NCBI GenBank assembly: GCA_900299285.1
Contig: OMJF01000234.1
Coordinates: 1 to 33,675, forward strand
From: Anabaena sp. 54
GTDB lineage: Bacteria > Cyanobacteriota > Cyanobacteriia > Cyanobacteriales > Nostocaceae
Direction of reading: 5' to 3'
DNA: 33,675 nt
Shown here: one piece after another, positions 22,504-31,526 of the stretch
Numbering within the stretch: position 1 is the first letter of the stretch
Layout of the letters: each line of letters opens with the position of its first letter
Program-made: the position numbers and the translations under genes
The notes under the pieces: generated by a model
Databases searched by the model: none
Told to the model about the DNA's origin: nothing
Seen by the model: only the letters and a program-made list of their open reading frames with translations

Positions 22504-23574
22504 ATGACCTCGGAAGCGTCTTTTTCTTCATTAGATTCTCTGCAAGCGGATATTGCTGAACTAATAGGCCGTTTACCAACACTAAAACATCGGCAATTTA
22601 TTCAGCAGTCCCTATCTATAATTTTGCGTCTTGCGGATAGTGACATTGAACGTCTTGACTGGAAAATACTATCTGCTGCTTTAGTAGATATGGAACGTGG
22701 TTTTCAGTTATTTTATAACTACCGACATATCCGTAAAATTACTATTTTTGGTTCTGCTCGTCTCACACCAGAAACACCAGCATACCAAATGGCCGTTGCA
22801 TTTAGTCGCGCTGTTTCCCAATTAGGATTTATGATTATAACTGGTGGTGGTGGTGGAATTATGCAGGCTGGTCAGGAAGGCGCTGGCAGAGACAATTCCT
22901 TTGGTTTAAATATTCAATTACCTTTTGAACAACAACCTAACCCTGTCATTCACGGTGATACTAAACTAATTAACTTTAAATATTTCTTTACCCGCAAATT
23001 ATTTCTTTTAAAAGAAAGTGATGCTGTGGCTTTGTTTCCCGGTGGTTTTGGGACTCAAGACGAGGCTTTTGAATGTATGACATTAAGCCAAACTGGTAAA
23101 TTTGGTCCAGTTCCTTTAGTATTAATTGATCAACCGGGAGGTGATTATTGGCGCTCCTGGAGTCAGTATATTGATGAGAAATTGGTAAAGACAGGGCTTG
23201 TTAGTCCTGATGATCCTAGTTTATACACAATTACAGATAATCTAGAAGTTGCTTGTCATGCTATTACTAGTTTTTACCAAGTTTATCATTCTAGTCGTTA
23301 TGTTGGTGATCAGTTAGTTATCCGGTTACGAGAAGATCTATCAGATGATCAGGTGGAAGCACTTAATACTAACTTTAGTGATATTCTGGTAACAGGTAAA
23401 ATCGCTAAAAGTCAAGCATTACCGCAAGAAGGACAAGATGAAACATCTGATTTGCCTCGCTTAGTTTTATATTTCAATCAACGAGATTTAGGGCGTTTAT
23501 ATCAAATGATTGGGGTAATTAATCAGGTGGGAATTCCTACTCCAGAAGAAGTAGCACATCCAGAAAGGAAATAG
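22504..23574 (+). CDS. LOG family protein (TIGR00730-type)
   Basis: The 356-residue protein contains the LOG/'lysine decarboxylase-like' fold in its middle: IFGSARL near 83, GGGGGIMQAGQEGAG near 118, and PGGFGTQDEAFE near 180, the phosphate-binding signature PGGxGTxxE. Small LOG proteins hydrolyse nucleoside 5'-monophosphates such as cytokinin ribotides. This one is longer, with an N-terminal helical extension of about 75 residues and a C-terminal extension of about 90, as in the cyanobacterial long form. The true substrate is unknown. Confidence 0.88.
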   Translation: MTSEASFSSLDSLQADIAELIGRLPTLKHRQFIQQSLSIILRLADSDIERLDWKILSAALVDMERGFQLFYNYRHIRKITIFGSARLTPETPAYQMAVAFSRAVSQLGFMIITGGGGGIMQAGQEGAGRDNSFGLNIQLPFEQQPNPVIHGDTKLINFKYFFTRKLFLLKESDAVALFPGGFGTQDEAFECMTLSQTGKFGPVPLVLIDQPGGDYWRSWSQYIDEKLVKTGLVSPDDPSLYTITDNLEVACHAITSFYQVYHSSRYVGDQLVIRLREDLSDDQVEALNTNFSDILVTGKIAKSQALPQEGQDETSDLPRLVLYFNQRDLGRLYQMIGVINQVGIPTPEEVAHPERK

Positions 23575-23927
23575 ACTACAGGCATCTATTAATTAGTCAA
23601 AATATGGCAGCAAATAGGAAATCAACAAAAAAGGTGAACTGATATTATGTAACTTAATTGACACGAAGATATGTAATAATACTAATTATGATGACTCAAT
23701 ACTGATCAATATAATCAGGCTTGTATATTAGTAGATGTGATTAGGAATTAGGAACTACCACGATTTTTACATCCCACGCAAAGGCGCGAAGGCGCGAAGG
23801 AATACAGGAAGAAGAAAATAACCCACTAGTCAAAATACGGGATATTTTATCTTATACCTGGCGTGGGGTATGACCTTAGTAAATTACTTAATGATTCACA
23901 AAAAAAATAAAATAAAGGAATTTAACT
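23575..23927. other. Intergenic stretch with short GC-rich tandem repeat
   Basis: At 23777-23800 the sequence CGCAAAGGCGCGAAGGCGCGAAGG repeats an 8-9-base unit; the relative CCTTTGCGCCTTTGCGCC lies at 28162-28179 in opposite orientation. The rest shows no coding signal. Confidence 0.6.
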
Positions 23928-25247
23928 ATGCTGGAATTATTAGGATCAGGTTTGTTTTCTCTGTGGCTAGAAATGGCTAAGGTACAAATTCAACCTCTAG
24001 AAGCCTTGAGTGTACTGACTTGGCAAGGTAGCCCTAGCTTCATTCTTGTCCCTGATCCTAGCCCGGCCGGAGCTATAACCGTGCAAGAATATCTCAAGGG
24101 TTTAATTACATCAAAATTAATTGACCAAAATCTCGTGTCCTCTCAGGGAATTTGGTTACAGTCGGGACCGATGTTAATGGCTAATCATCAAGGTACTACA
24201 CCTTTACCAGCTGCTTCTTTAACTAAAATTGCTACTTCCTTAGCGGCTTTAAAAACTTGGGGACCAAATCACCAGTTTCAGACTTTAGTGAGTAGCACAG
24301 GACCTGTGGTAAATGGGGTGGTACAGGGCGATTTAGTGATTACTGGTACTGGTGATCCTATGTTTGTTGGGGAAGAAGCGATCGCCCTGGGAAATAGTCT
24401 GAATAAAATAGGTATTAAGCAGGTAAAGGGAAATTTAATCATTACTGGTGCTTTGGCGATGAATTTCCAACGCAATCCATTACTCGCTGGTCAATTACTT
24501 AAACAAGCAATAAATCACCGTACTTGGTCTCGTTCTGTGGTTTTCCAATATTCTGTGATGCCCAAGGGAACACCTAAACCCCAAGTTATTATTACTGGTA
24601 ATATCAAGGTAGATCCTCAACCGAAAGTGGGACAAACTTTACTGGTACGTCATCTTTCCTTACCTTTGTCAAAAATAATCAAGGAAATGAATGTTTTTAG
24701 TAATAATGACATTGCGGAAATGTTGGCTGAATCTGTGGGAGGTGCTGATGTAGTTAGCGCCACAGCAGCCCAACTTGCTGGAGTCTCTAAGTCAGAAATT
24801 CTCCTGATTAATGGTTCTGGTTTGGGTAAGGAAAATCGCATTTCTCCCAGAGCCGTTTGTGCTATGTTTATGGCATTGCAACGGGAAGCTAGTTCTTACC
24901 AGTTGACTTTAGCTGATTTATTTCCTACTTCGGGTCTGGATAACCGAGGTACAATACACTCTCGACATATGCCCAAGGCAACCGTGATGAAAACCGGTAC
25001 TCTTAATGATGTTAGTGCTTTAGCAGGAGTTTTACCTACACGCGATCGCGGTTTGGTTTGGTTTACAATTATTAACCGTGGTGGAAATATATCCGCTTTT
25101 CGGGCTGAACAAGATAAACTTCTCCAAAATTTAGAAAAAGAATTAGAAGTATCTACGGATATTCCCCTCACCCTTGTCCCTCCCAAAGATAATTCTTTAC
25201 CAAATTTTGGTGCAGCTAATCGCAATCAGATTTTGTACAGAGGTTAG
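23928..25247 (+). CDS. dacB: D-alanyl-D-alanine carboxypeptidase/endopeptidase (PBP4 family, S13)
   Basis: The 439-residue penicillin-binding protein has the three active-site boxes: SLTK with Ser97 and Lys100, SNN (VFSNNDIAEML, near 253) and KTG (VMKTGTLNDVSALAG, near 352). It trims or cuts peptidoglycan cross-links in the periplasm. The N-terminus has a moderately hydrophobic region but no clear signal peptide, so an upstream start or a non-classical signal is possible. The protein looks shorter than E. coli PBP4 between the first and second boxes, as in many cyanobacterial S13 proteins. The 3' end overlaps a restriction-gene fragment on the other strand. Confidence 0.9.
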   Translation: MLELLGSGLFSLWLEMAKVQIQPLEALSVLTWQGSPSFILVPDPSPAGAITVQEYLKGLITSKLIDQNLVSSQGIWLQSGPMLMANHQGTTPLPAASLTKIATSLAALKTWGPNHQFQTLVSSTGPVVNGVVQGDLVITGTGDPMFVGEEAIALGNSLNKIGIKQVKGNLIITGALAMNFQRNPLLAGQLLKQAINHRTWSRSVVFQYSVMPKGTPKPQVIITGNIKVDPQPKVGQTLLVRHLSLPLSKIIKEMNVFSNNDIAEMLAESVGGADVVSATAAQLAGVSKSEILLINGSGLGKENRISPRAVCAMFMALQREASSYQLTLADLFPTSGLDNRGTIHSRHMPKATVMKTGTLNDVSALAGVLPTRDRGLVWFTIINRGGNISAFRAEQDKLLQNLEKELEVSTDIPLTLVPPKDNSLPNFGAANRNQILYRG

Positions 25248-25461
25248 TTCTTCTGCTATGGGGACAATCAACTATATTAATGCAAACCTTATCTAAGGTA
25301 GTAATTTCCCACTCATGAGGAATCATACCTAAAGGCGATCGCTTGAATTTATGAGTTGTGCGATCGCGCAGTTGACCATTTTCATCTATCCCGCGAGTCA
25401 GGAGGTCTTGCATTAACGCGGTTTTAATTCTTTTATACTTGGCTATCAGTGTTTCAGTCGC
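25216..25461 (-). pseudogene. Type I restriction enzyme specificity subunit (HsdS) fragment
   Basis: The minus-strand frame reads ATETLIAKYKRIKTALMQDL, then LTRGIDENGQLRD, FKRSPLGMIPHEWEITTLDK and VCINIVDCPHS. That is the typical junction of a type I specificity subunit: the end of a coiled-coil spacer (KYKRIKxALMQDLLTRGIDENG) followed by the start of the next target-recognition domain (SPLGxIPxEWE). Both ends are missing: upstream there is a dispersed repeat and downstream it runs antisense into dacB. It is a remnant of a lost restriction-modification locus. Confidence 0.75.
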
Positions 25462-25479
25462 AAAGCAATGGAACGAAAC

Positions 25480-25532
25480 CCAACTAAATTACGAGAATGT
25501 TGGGTTTCACTGGGTTCTACCCAACCTACAAT
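25480..25532. repeat. Dispersed GTTGGGTT repeat
   Basis: GAACGAAACCCAAC and GTTGGGTTTC, followed by TCTACCCAACCTAC, form inverted repeats of the same family as 8313-8393. This type of repeat is scattered in cyanobacterial genomes. Confidence 0.65.
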
Positions 25533-25544
25533 TATGGTTACTGT

Positions 25545-25762
25545 TTAGATAATAAAATCATGGTTGTGCAAAAAATAAATTTTCAAATAAATTATTTTGA
25601 TTCCATATCTATCTTCTTCTTGTTTAGCCCTAAGATAATCAGCCATTTTAGTTTTATAATTAACCGACAGATCAGCATCACCATTAAAACATCCAACTAA
25701 ACCAAGTTCTTGAAATATTTGTAATGGTGGCTTATTAGTAGCGTTAACTTGTTGTATCTATT
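25545..25762 (-). pseudogene. Unrecognised coding fragment next to the HsdS remnant
   Basis: A minus-strand frame without start codon reads VNATNKPPLQIFQELGLVGC, then FNGDADLSVNYKTKMADYLR and AKQEEDRYGIKII before stopping at 25545. The sequence looks like genuine protein, but I do not recognise it. It lies upstream of the HsdS fragment on the same strand, so both may come from one lost locus. Confidence 0.45.
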
Positions 25763-25799
25763 TTCAGGTGAGAACAGGAAAATGATTTGTTTTTTAAAT

Positions 25800-27482
25800 T
25801 TACACCCTAGCTATTGTCACAATTTCTAACTGATCTTGATATTTACCCTGGCGAGTTTCATAATTAACAGCACAGGGTTCACCCTCTAAAAATAGCAATT
25901 GTACTACACCTTCATTAGCATAAATACGACAGTCAGCACTGGAAGAATTGGAAAATTCTAAGGTAAGATGACCCCTCCATGCTGCTTCAGCGGGTGTTAA
26001 ATTTGCTATTATACCACATCTAGCATAAGTAGAATTATGCACAATTATGTCATTAGCAAGAAAATTTTCTAAACCAGGTACAGAAATATCATAAACTTCT
26101 TCCATTCCTGCACATTCTATAGATTTAATTTCGTCCCAAAGTATATGATCATGAATTTGTAGTCTAGACTTTGTTGCTAAGAGAATAGAATACATTTTTT
26201 CTTCAAATCTTCTTTGTTTAATTGAATCAGGTAAAAAGCCTATTTCATGAAAGAATTTCCAAACCGCCTCGGATGATTGAAAAGCCAAAACATAAGCATT
26301 ACGACCATTTGCTGGCTTCCTAACTCTAATTTGGCTGGGAATACCAAATCTTAATAATAAATGATGAACGTCACGAATCAGACGTTCACTGATAGAGCAA
26401 TATTCAACCGCTAAAGTTGGTTTTGCTCTTGTAGATTCTCCCACTAAATAAACACTACCATCACCAGAAAATAAAGCACGGAGAAAAGCTGCTACTACTA
26501 CTTTTGGCGCTGTAAATACTCGTTGAGGAACAAATTTTCCTAATGCTCCTACATTCAAACCATAAGATTGTAACCATAGATTAGCTCTATTATGAGTTAC
26601 TACACCACCTCTACCAGCTTGATTCACTAAACGATAACCAAAATCTTTACCTTTATAAGTCACTTCTTGATAAAGAACTGTTTTAACACAGTTTTTTAAA
26701 GTATTGACTAGCACTTCATCCTCAGATGTAAAGCATGGACTACTACCAGGAGTATGACATTGACCTTCAGAAATCATTAAACCTAGTAATGTTGCTTCAT
26801 CAATAGTTAAATCTCCATTACCAAATATTGGTATAGATTTAGGAGTAGCTATTTTAACTCCTGAAGTTAATTCTTCTAAAGGTTTCCATCCTGTCTCTGT
26901 CAAAAAAGGATGATTTGAAGTAGCTTGAATAACCGCACCTTTTTTAGTTGTCACTTGATAAATCGGCTTTACTCCTTGTGGTATAACAGCCGTAGCAGCA
27001 GTTTTAATAATCCCTTTTTCTTCGCTATAACTTGCTGTTTGTCCACCTGCAAATTCCTTAATTGGTAAATATGCTCCTGTAGCTGCATCAACAATTTTTG
27101 TATCTCCTGTCAAACATTTACCGATACAAATTACTGTAATATTCGCCGGAACTTGTAGCTTTTCTAAAGCTACACCCAAACCATAGGAATGAGCGGGTAA
27201 GATAAAATAGCTACCACTTTCATTTGTATGTAACTGGGTGGACTCTAGATTTTGGGGATTAAAATTTTTAGGGTCAATGACAGTACCAGGAATGTGGCGA
27301 AAAATCCGAAATTCAGATGCAGAAAGACGGATATCATAGCCATAGGAAGAAAGTCCGTAACTAATTACAGGTTGGGGAATCTGAGATGGATCAGGTTGCA
27401 ACTTACGAATTAAACTAGACTCAAAAGGCGAAATCATGCCTTTTTCAGCCATTTTGGTAATCCAGATGTCGTTTTTAATCAC
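25800..27482 (-). CDS. dcd: dCTP deaminase interrupted by an intein
   Basis: The 560-residue frame is dCTP deaminase (exteins 1-122 and 484-560, 199 residues when joined) with a 361-residue intein. The deaminase converts dCTP to dUTP for thymidylate synthesis. The joined active site reads [20 protein letters not shown], with the catalytic Glu in GHLTLEFSN. The intein is inserted exactly between Lys122 and the Ser of GKSTYAR, so the enzyme cannot work before splicing. The start may be Met11 ([11 protein letters not shown]), a common N-terminus in the family; an upstream ATG with MIKNDIW is also typical and is kept. A CobO-like gene lies directly upstream. Confidence 0.95.
   Translation of the reverse strand: MIKNDIWITKMAEKGMISPFESSLIRKLQPDPSQIPQPVISYGLSSYGYDIRLSASEFRIFRHIPGTVIDPKNFNPQNLESTQLHTNESGSYFILPAHSYGLGVALEKLQVPANITVICIGKCLTGDTKIVDAATGAYLPIKEFAGGQTASYSEEKGIIKTAATAVIPQGVKPIYQVTTKKGAVIQATSNHPFLTETGWKPLEELTSGVKIATPKSIPIFGNGDLTIDEATLLGLMISEGQCHTPGSSPCFTSEDEVLVNTLKNCVKTVLYQEVTYKGKDFGYRLVNQAGRGGVVTHNRANLWLQSYGLNVGALGKFVPQRVFTAPKVVVAAFLRALFSGDGSVYLVGESTRAKPTLAVEYCSISERLIRDVHHLLLRFGIPSQIRVRKPANGRNAYVLAFQSSEAVWKFFHEIGFLPDSIKQRRFEEKMYSILLATKSRLQIHDHILWDEIKSIECAGMEEVYDISVPGLENFLANDIIVHNSTYARCGIIANLTPAEAAWRGHLTLEFSNSSSADCRIYANEGVVQLLFLEGEPCAVNYETRQGKYQDQLEIVTIARV
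26034..27116 (-). mobile_element. Intein with LAGLIDADG homing endonuclease domain in dcd
   Basis: The intein spans residues 123-483. It starts with Cys ([14 protein letters not shown]), has the block B motif [13 protein letters not shown] (TxNH, 187-191), two dodecapeptide motifs LLGLMISEG (about 231-239) and [12 protein letters not shown] (about 333-344), and ends [21 protein letters not shown] in part, with terminal His-Asn followed by Ser. All splice residues are standard (Cys1, terminal HN, +1 Ser) and both endonuclease motifs keep an acidic residue (Glu, Asp), so both protein splicing and DNA cutting may be functional. Confidence 0.93.
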
Positions 27483-27527
27483 AAGTTAAGAGAAAATTGA
27501 AACTAATTTATGAGAATATTTTAATAC

Positions 27528-28064
27528 TTAAGGTTGATGAGAGCGACGAATTTCTGTAATTTGATCTGCTATATCTAAAAGAGACTTGGGCATTTGAGAA
27601 CCTGTAAGAATAATATCAAGATGAGGGGGACGGTGAGCAAGAAAATCTAAAACCTCAGATTCAGGAATTAAACCGAAATTAACCGCTAAATTCAACTCAT
27701 CTAATACTAGTAAAGAATACTTACCTTCATTAACTACCTTTTGGGTATATTGCCAAAGTTCTTGTAAAGCTTGATTTTCCCCTTCGTCCAAATCTGAATT
27801 ATCAATATAACGAGGCAAATCACAGCGAATCCAATCTAAGTTTTGTCCCATTTTAATGGGTCGTTCATGTCCTTGACGGATACCACCTTTAAGAAACTGA
27901 ACTATTAATACTGGTGTACCTTGTCCAGCAATTCTCAGCACCTGTGCCATGACGCTGGTAAAAAAGCTACGTTGAGAACTGGTAAAAACTTGCACTAATC
28001 CTGCTACGGAATATGGTAAACTGAGAGTAGAATTTGAAGCTGGAATTTCTAATTGGGCAACCAT
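27528..28064 (-). CDS. CobO/BtuR-like protein lacking the P-loop
   Basis: The 178-residue protein aligns along most of its length with cob(I)alamin adenosyltransferases of the CobA/BtuR/CobO family: IVQFLKGG near 53, LLVLDELNLAVNFGLIP near 118, and RPPHLDIILTGSQMPKSLLD near 144. But the Walker A segment, usually GxGKGKTT, reads VFTSSQRSFFTS at about 27-38, with no glycine or lysine at the needed places. The C-terminal part after EIRR is also shorter. It is therefore unlikely to bind ATP or transfer adenosyl in the known way. Its role is unknown. It lies 45 bases upstream of dcd on the same strand and may be co-transcribed. Confidence 0.8.
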   Translation of the reverse strand: MVAQLEIPASNSTLSLPYSVAGLVQVFTSSQRSFFTSVMAQVLRIAGQGTPVLIVQFLKGGIRQGHERPIKMGQNLDWIRCDLPRYIDNSDLDEGENQALQELWQYTQKVVNEGKYSLLVLDELNLAVNFGLIPESEVLDFLAHRPPHLDIILTGSQMPKSLLDIADQITEIRRSHQP

Positions 28065-28090
28065 AGGACAAAGTTGAAAACCTGGCTATA

Positions 28091-28118
28091 AAATGGTGTT
28101 ACTAAAATGGTGTTACTA
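28091..28118. repeat. Short direct repeat upstream of the CobO-like gene
   Basis: AAAATGGTGTTACT occurs twice in tandem (14-base unit). It lies about 30 bases before the CobO-like start on the minus strand. Confidence 0.6.
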
Positions 28119-28358
28119 AATTGAGGTATAAAAGTCAAAAATTGCATTGCTCAAATTTTTACCCTTTGCGCCTTTGCGCCTGGGAGTGAGAAAGATTCAT
28201 CCTTAAATTCATTGAAGCCAATTTAATAATTTACGGGTCAATTGATAGCAAAACACATAATCATCCTACAGCAATATTTAGAACTCTGATAACAAAATAT
28301 TCTGACTTGATGCGGTTAATATGTATAAGGCAGTGCAAAAATTAAAAAGGCAATTGTA

Positions 28359-29102
28359 ATGGCTTGGCAACGTCCTGACGGGAGAAAACCCAGCGAACTC
28401 CGTCCCCATAGTTTTTATCCCAATTTCACCCGCTTTGCCCCTGGTTCTGTTTTGGCTAAATGTGGTGATACTCAAGTTCTTTGTACCGTGAGTGTGGCTG
28501 AAGGAGTACCTAAATTTTTGGCGGGAACTGGTCAAGGTTGGTTGACGGCAGAGTATAGAATGTTGCCATCAGCTACTCAAAAACGCCAGGAACGGGAATT
28601 AATGAAATTGTCGGGGAGAACCCAGGAAATTCAACGTTTAATTGGCAGAAGTTTAAGGGCAGCCTTAGATTTTGAGGTTTTAGGAGAACGGACGCTAATG
28701 GTGGATACAGACGTATTACAAGCGGACGCAGGAACGAGGACAATGGCAATTACAGGGGGTTTTGTAGCTTTGGCCCATGCTATATCTCAATTATTGCAGC
28801 AAGGGGTGTTAGAGCGATCGCCTTTATGTGGACAAATAGCAGCGGTTTCTGTAGGCTTATTACAAGGTGAACCATATTTGGATTTGAACTATATTGAGGA
28901 TGTGTCCGCAGAGGTGGATTTTAATGTAGTTATGAATCATAAAATGCAAATTATTGAAGTTCAGGGAACAGCGGAGTCAGGAAGTTTTAGTCGTCAACAA
29001 TTGAATCAAATTTTAGATTTTTCTGAACAAGGAATTCAGCAATTATTAACTGCTCAAAGAAATGCAATTAGTGATTGGAATACCTTATTCATAGAAAATT
29101 AA
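28359..29102 (+). CDS. rph: Ribonuclease PH
   Basis: The 247-residue protein is a complete RNase PH, a phosphate-dependent 3'-5' exoribonuclease that trims tRNA 3' ends. Conserved segments: [12 protein letters not shown] at the start, [16 protein letters not shown] near 37, [13 protein letters not shown] near 63, [16 protein letters not shown] near 87 (phosphate-binding arginine), and [19 protein letters not shown] near 118. Length is usual for the family (about 240). It starts with ATG, with weak Shine-Dalgarno (AAAAAGG). The MlaE-like gene follows on the same strand after 57 bases. Confidence 0.96.
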   Translation: MAWQRPDGRKPSELRPHSFYPNFTRFAPGSVLAKCGDTQVLCTVSVAEGVPKFLAGTGQGWLTAEYRMLPSATQKRQERELMKLSGRTQEIQRLIGRSLRAALDFEVLGERTLMVDTDVLQADAGTRTMAITGGFVALAHAISQLLQQGVLERSPLCGQIAAVSVGLLQGEPYLDLNYIEDVSAEVDFNVVMNHKMQIIEVQGTAESGSFSRQQLNQILDFSEQGIQQLLTAQRNAISDWNTLFIEN

Positions 29103-29159
29103 AAGAGAAAACTAAATTGTCATAATTCCCAATTTCAAAAATTCAATTACTTTCAATTA

Positions 29160-29945
29160 GTGGGCGTAAACTTGCAACCAAAAAGAAATTTAGAGCAATC
29201 TTGGTTAATTCGGTGTTTGTCAGCATTTCTGTTGTTAGGTCAGATTTTAATACATTTTCTGCGCGGAAAAACCTATTATCGCAAGATATTAGAACATACA
29301 GTAACAGCAGGACCTGGTGCAATTTCCCCAGTGTTATTAGTCAGTGGTTTTGCGGGGATGATTTTCACTATTCAAACTGCTAGGGAATTAGTGAGATTTG
29401 GGGCTGTAAATACTGTTGGCGGTGCATTTGCTTTAGCATTTTGTCGGGAATTAGCACCAATTTTAACTGCTAGTATTATCGCCGGACAAGTTGGTTCAGC
29501 TTTTGCGGCAGAATTGGGAGCAATGCGAGTAACAGAACAAATTGACGCTTTATATATACTCAGAACAGACCCTATTGATTATTTAGTTTTACCTAGAGTT
29601 ATTGCTTGCTGTTTAATAATGCCTATAATGATGATTTTTGCCTTAATTGTAGGTATTATGGGTGGTACTTTTGCAGCTATGCAGTTTTATCAAGTTGTTC
29701 CCGAAACATTTTTAGAATCAGTGCGAGAGTTTTTAGTACCATCAGATATTTTTATTATCTTACTTAAAGGGTTAATTTTTGGCACTATAGTTGCTGTGAA
29801 TGGTTGTAATTGGGGACTGACAACTCAAGGGGGAGCAAAGGAAGTGGGAGAGTCAGCAACTACCGCTGTTGTTACTACTTGGGTGGCAATTTTTATTATG
29901 GATTTTATATTGGCGTTACTATTGTTTGAGCAGCCTGTATTTTAA
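29160..29945 (+). CDS. MlaE family lipid ABC transporter permease
   Basis: The 261-residue integral membrane protein matches the MlaE/TGD1 permease family: GPGAISPVLLVSGFAGMIFTIQTARELVRFGA near 50-80 (read in part), FCRELAPILTASIIAGQVGSAFAAELGAM near 95-125 and MRVTEQIDAL. Such permeases move phospholipids between membranes, with an ATPase and an MCE-domain protein that are not in this window. The start is GTG at 29160. The 3' end runs into a heptamer repeat array immediately after the stop. Confidence 0.92.
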   Translation: MGVNLQPKRNLEQSWLIRCLSAFLLLGQILIHFLRGKTYYRKILEHTVTAGPGAISPVLLVSGFAGMIFTIQTARELVRFGAVNTVGGAFALAFCRELAPILTASIIAGQVGSAFAAELGAMRVTEQIDALYILRTDPIDYLVLPRVIACCLIMPIMMIFALIVGIMGGTFAAMQFYQVVPETFLESVREFLVPSDIFIILLKGLIFGTIVAVNGCNWGLTTQGGAKEVGESATTAVVTTWVAIFIMDFILALLLFEQPVF

Positions 29946-29946
29946 A

Positions 29947-30018
29947 GGGAACAGGGAACAGGGAACAGGGGACAGGGGACAGGGGACAGAGGACAGGGAA
30001 CAGGGGACAGGGGACAGG
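29947..30018. repeat. STRR heptamer array (GGGAACA/GGGGACA)
   Basis: About ten copies of a 7-base unit alternate between AGGGAAC, AGGGGAC and AGAGGAC, directly behind the MlaE-like stop codon. This is a textbook short tandemly repeated repetitive (STRR) sequence of heterocystous cyanobacteria. Confidence 0.95.
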
Positions 30019-30086
30019 TTTTGGGCAACTTTACTTTTCGTTACTTGTGTCGGTTTTTTTCCGTTCACCTACTTGTACTCTTCGAC

Positions 30087-31271
30087 TTATTCTGCCAATT
30101 TTTCAAACAATTTCGCCAACATGACGTTAGAAAATATAAAACCATCGGTATCGTTAAAGCGTAACCTATCTTCAACAATTTTTACCCACCCTCGGTCAAA
30201 GTATGGTTGCAAACAGCTTTGAATTTTCTCAACTTGATCATTACCAAATTTAGCGGCTAGGGAATTTAAACTCACACCTTCCGCTAACCGTAGTCCTAGC
30301 ATTAAAGTTTCTAATAAAATATCATTCACACAAGTGACTGGAGAATCCAAGACAGCACCATGGTGTAACCATTGGTAATATTCCTGAGTTTTGCGGGGAC
30401 GGGTAAAGCGTTTACCTTGAGTATAACTGGCAGCACCCATACCAAAGCCATAATAGGGACGATTTTCCCAGTAGACTCGATTATGTTGACATTGATGTCC
30501 TGGTTGGGCATAATTAGAAATTTCGTAATGTTCATAACCGGCCTGTGTTAACATTTTATGCCCTAGATGATACATTTTAACTGTGGTTTCATCTGTGGGT
30601 AGGGGATGATCTCCCGGCCGATAATAACGGTTGAAGACTGTCCCCGGTTCAATGGTAAGATCATAAACGGAAATGTGGGTTGGTGCGGCTGCAATAGCTT
30701 GAGTTAAAGAATCTTGCCATGATTCTAAACTCTGGTGCGGTAAGCCGGAAATTAAGTCTAAGCTAAATTCGGGAATCTCGACTTTATGGATTAACTCTAT
30801 AGCTGTGATGATATCTACAAGTGTATGCGATCGCCCTGCGGTTTTCAACAATTCTGCCTGGAAAGCTTGTACACCCAAACTTACCCGATTTACTCCTAAG
30901 CTGCAATAACCAGCGATATGTGCTAAATCAAAGGTTCCTGGATCGATTTCTATGGAAATTTCTGCCCTAGATGTGATTCCAAACCGCTTTTCTAAGGTTG
31001 TTAATATAAATTGTAACTGTTGTGTTGATAACAGCGAAGGAGTACCACCGCCAAAAAAAATTGTTTCTAAAGGTTGACCATAAACTGGCGCAGTTCTGAT
31101 TTCTTGACATAAAACTTCAACATATTCACTAATTGTCCCAGAATTTTCACCCCGCGAGCGATCGCCTACCACAAATACGGGAAAATCACAATAATAACAC
31201 CGTCGCCGACAAAAGGGAATATGTACATAAGCAGAACTAGGAATCTCCCAATCAGTATTTTGTTGAGTCAT
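30087..31271 (-). CDS. hemW: Heme chaperone HemW (radical SAM, coproporphyrinogen-oxidase-like)
   Basis: The 394-residue protein has the radical-SAM cluster motif CRRRCYYC (Cys21, 25, 28), then FFGGGTPSLL near 67, SIEIDPGTFD near 103, RVSLGVQAFQ near 129 and DLISGLPHQ near 168, followed by the HemN-type C-terminal domain. HemW proteins bind and deliver heme; the family is often mis-named as oxygen-independent coproporphyrinogen III oxidase (HemN). The motif and length (about 380-400) fit HemW. It is convergent with the MlaE-like gene, with the repeat array between them. Confidence 0.93.
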   Translation of the reverse strand: MTQQNTDWEIPSSAYVHIPFCRRRCYYCDFPVFVVGDRSRGENSGTISEYVEVLCQEIRTAPVYGQPLETIFFGGGTPSLLSTQQLQFILTTLEKRFGITSRAEISIEIDPGTFDLAHIAGYCSLGVNRVSLGVQAFQAELLKTAGRSHTLVDIITAIELIHKVEIPEFSLDLISGLPHQSLESWQDSLTQAIAAAPTHISVYDLTIEPGTVFNRYYRPGDHPLPTDETTVKMYHLGHKMLTQAGYEHYEISNYAQPGHQCQHNRVYWENRPYYGFGMGAASYTQGKRFTRPRKTQEYYQWLHHGAVLDSPVTCVNDILLETLMLGLRLAEGVSLNSLAAKFGNDQVEKIQSCLQPYFDRGWVKIVEDRLRFNDTDGFIFSNVMLAKLFEKLAE

Positions 31272-31526
31272 TCTTTTAAAAATTCTGAGGTGAATGTGAT
31301 TTGAATATTAAAAATCATGAAAATGAGGAGTTTGTTGCCAAAAATTTGGCCTTTTTGCCTAAAAATAAAAATAATATGGAGTTAAAACTCTTTAGTTATA
31401 ATGTTGGCATATTTCCTCCGTCTGATCAGATAATATGATTTCATATTTCTGAATTTACCCAACAGGATAGAAGCAAACATACTTTACTTTATCAAATAAA
31501 TACCGTTGTAGGAACACAACACCACC

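Noticed and set aside
29869..30222. A 117-codon frame across the heptamer array after the MlaE-like gene
   Set aside because: Most of it is coded by the heptamer repeat and the antisense of hemW; no homologous protein pattern is visible.
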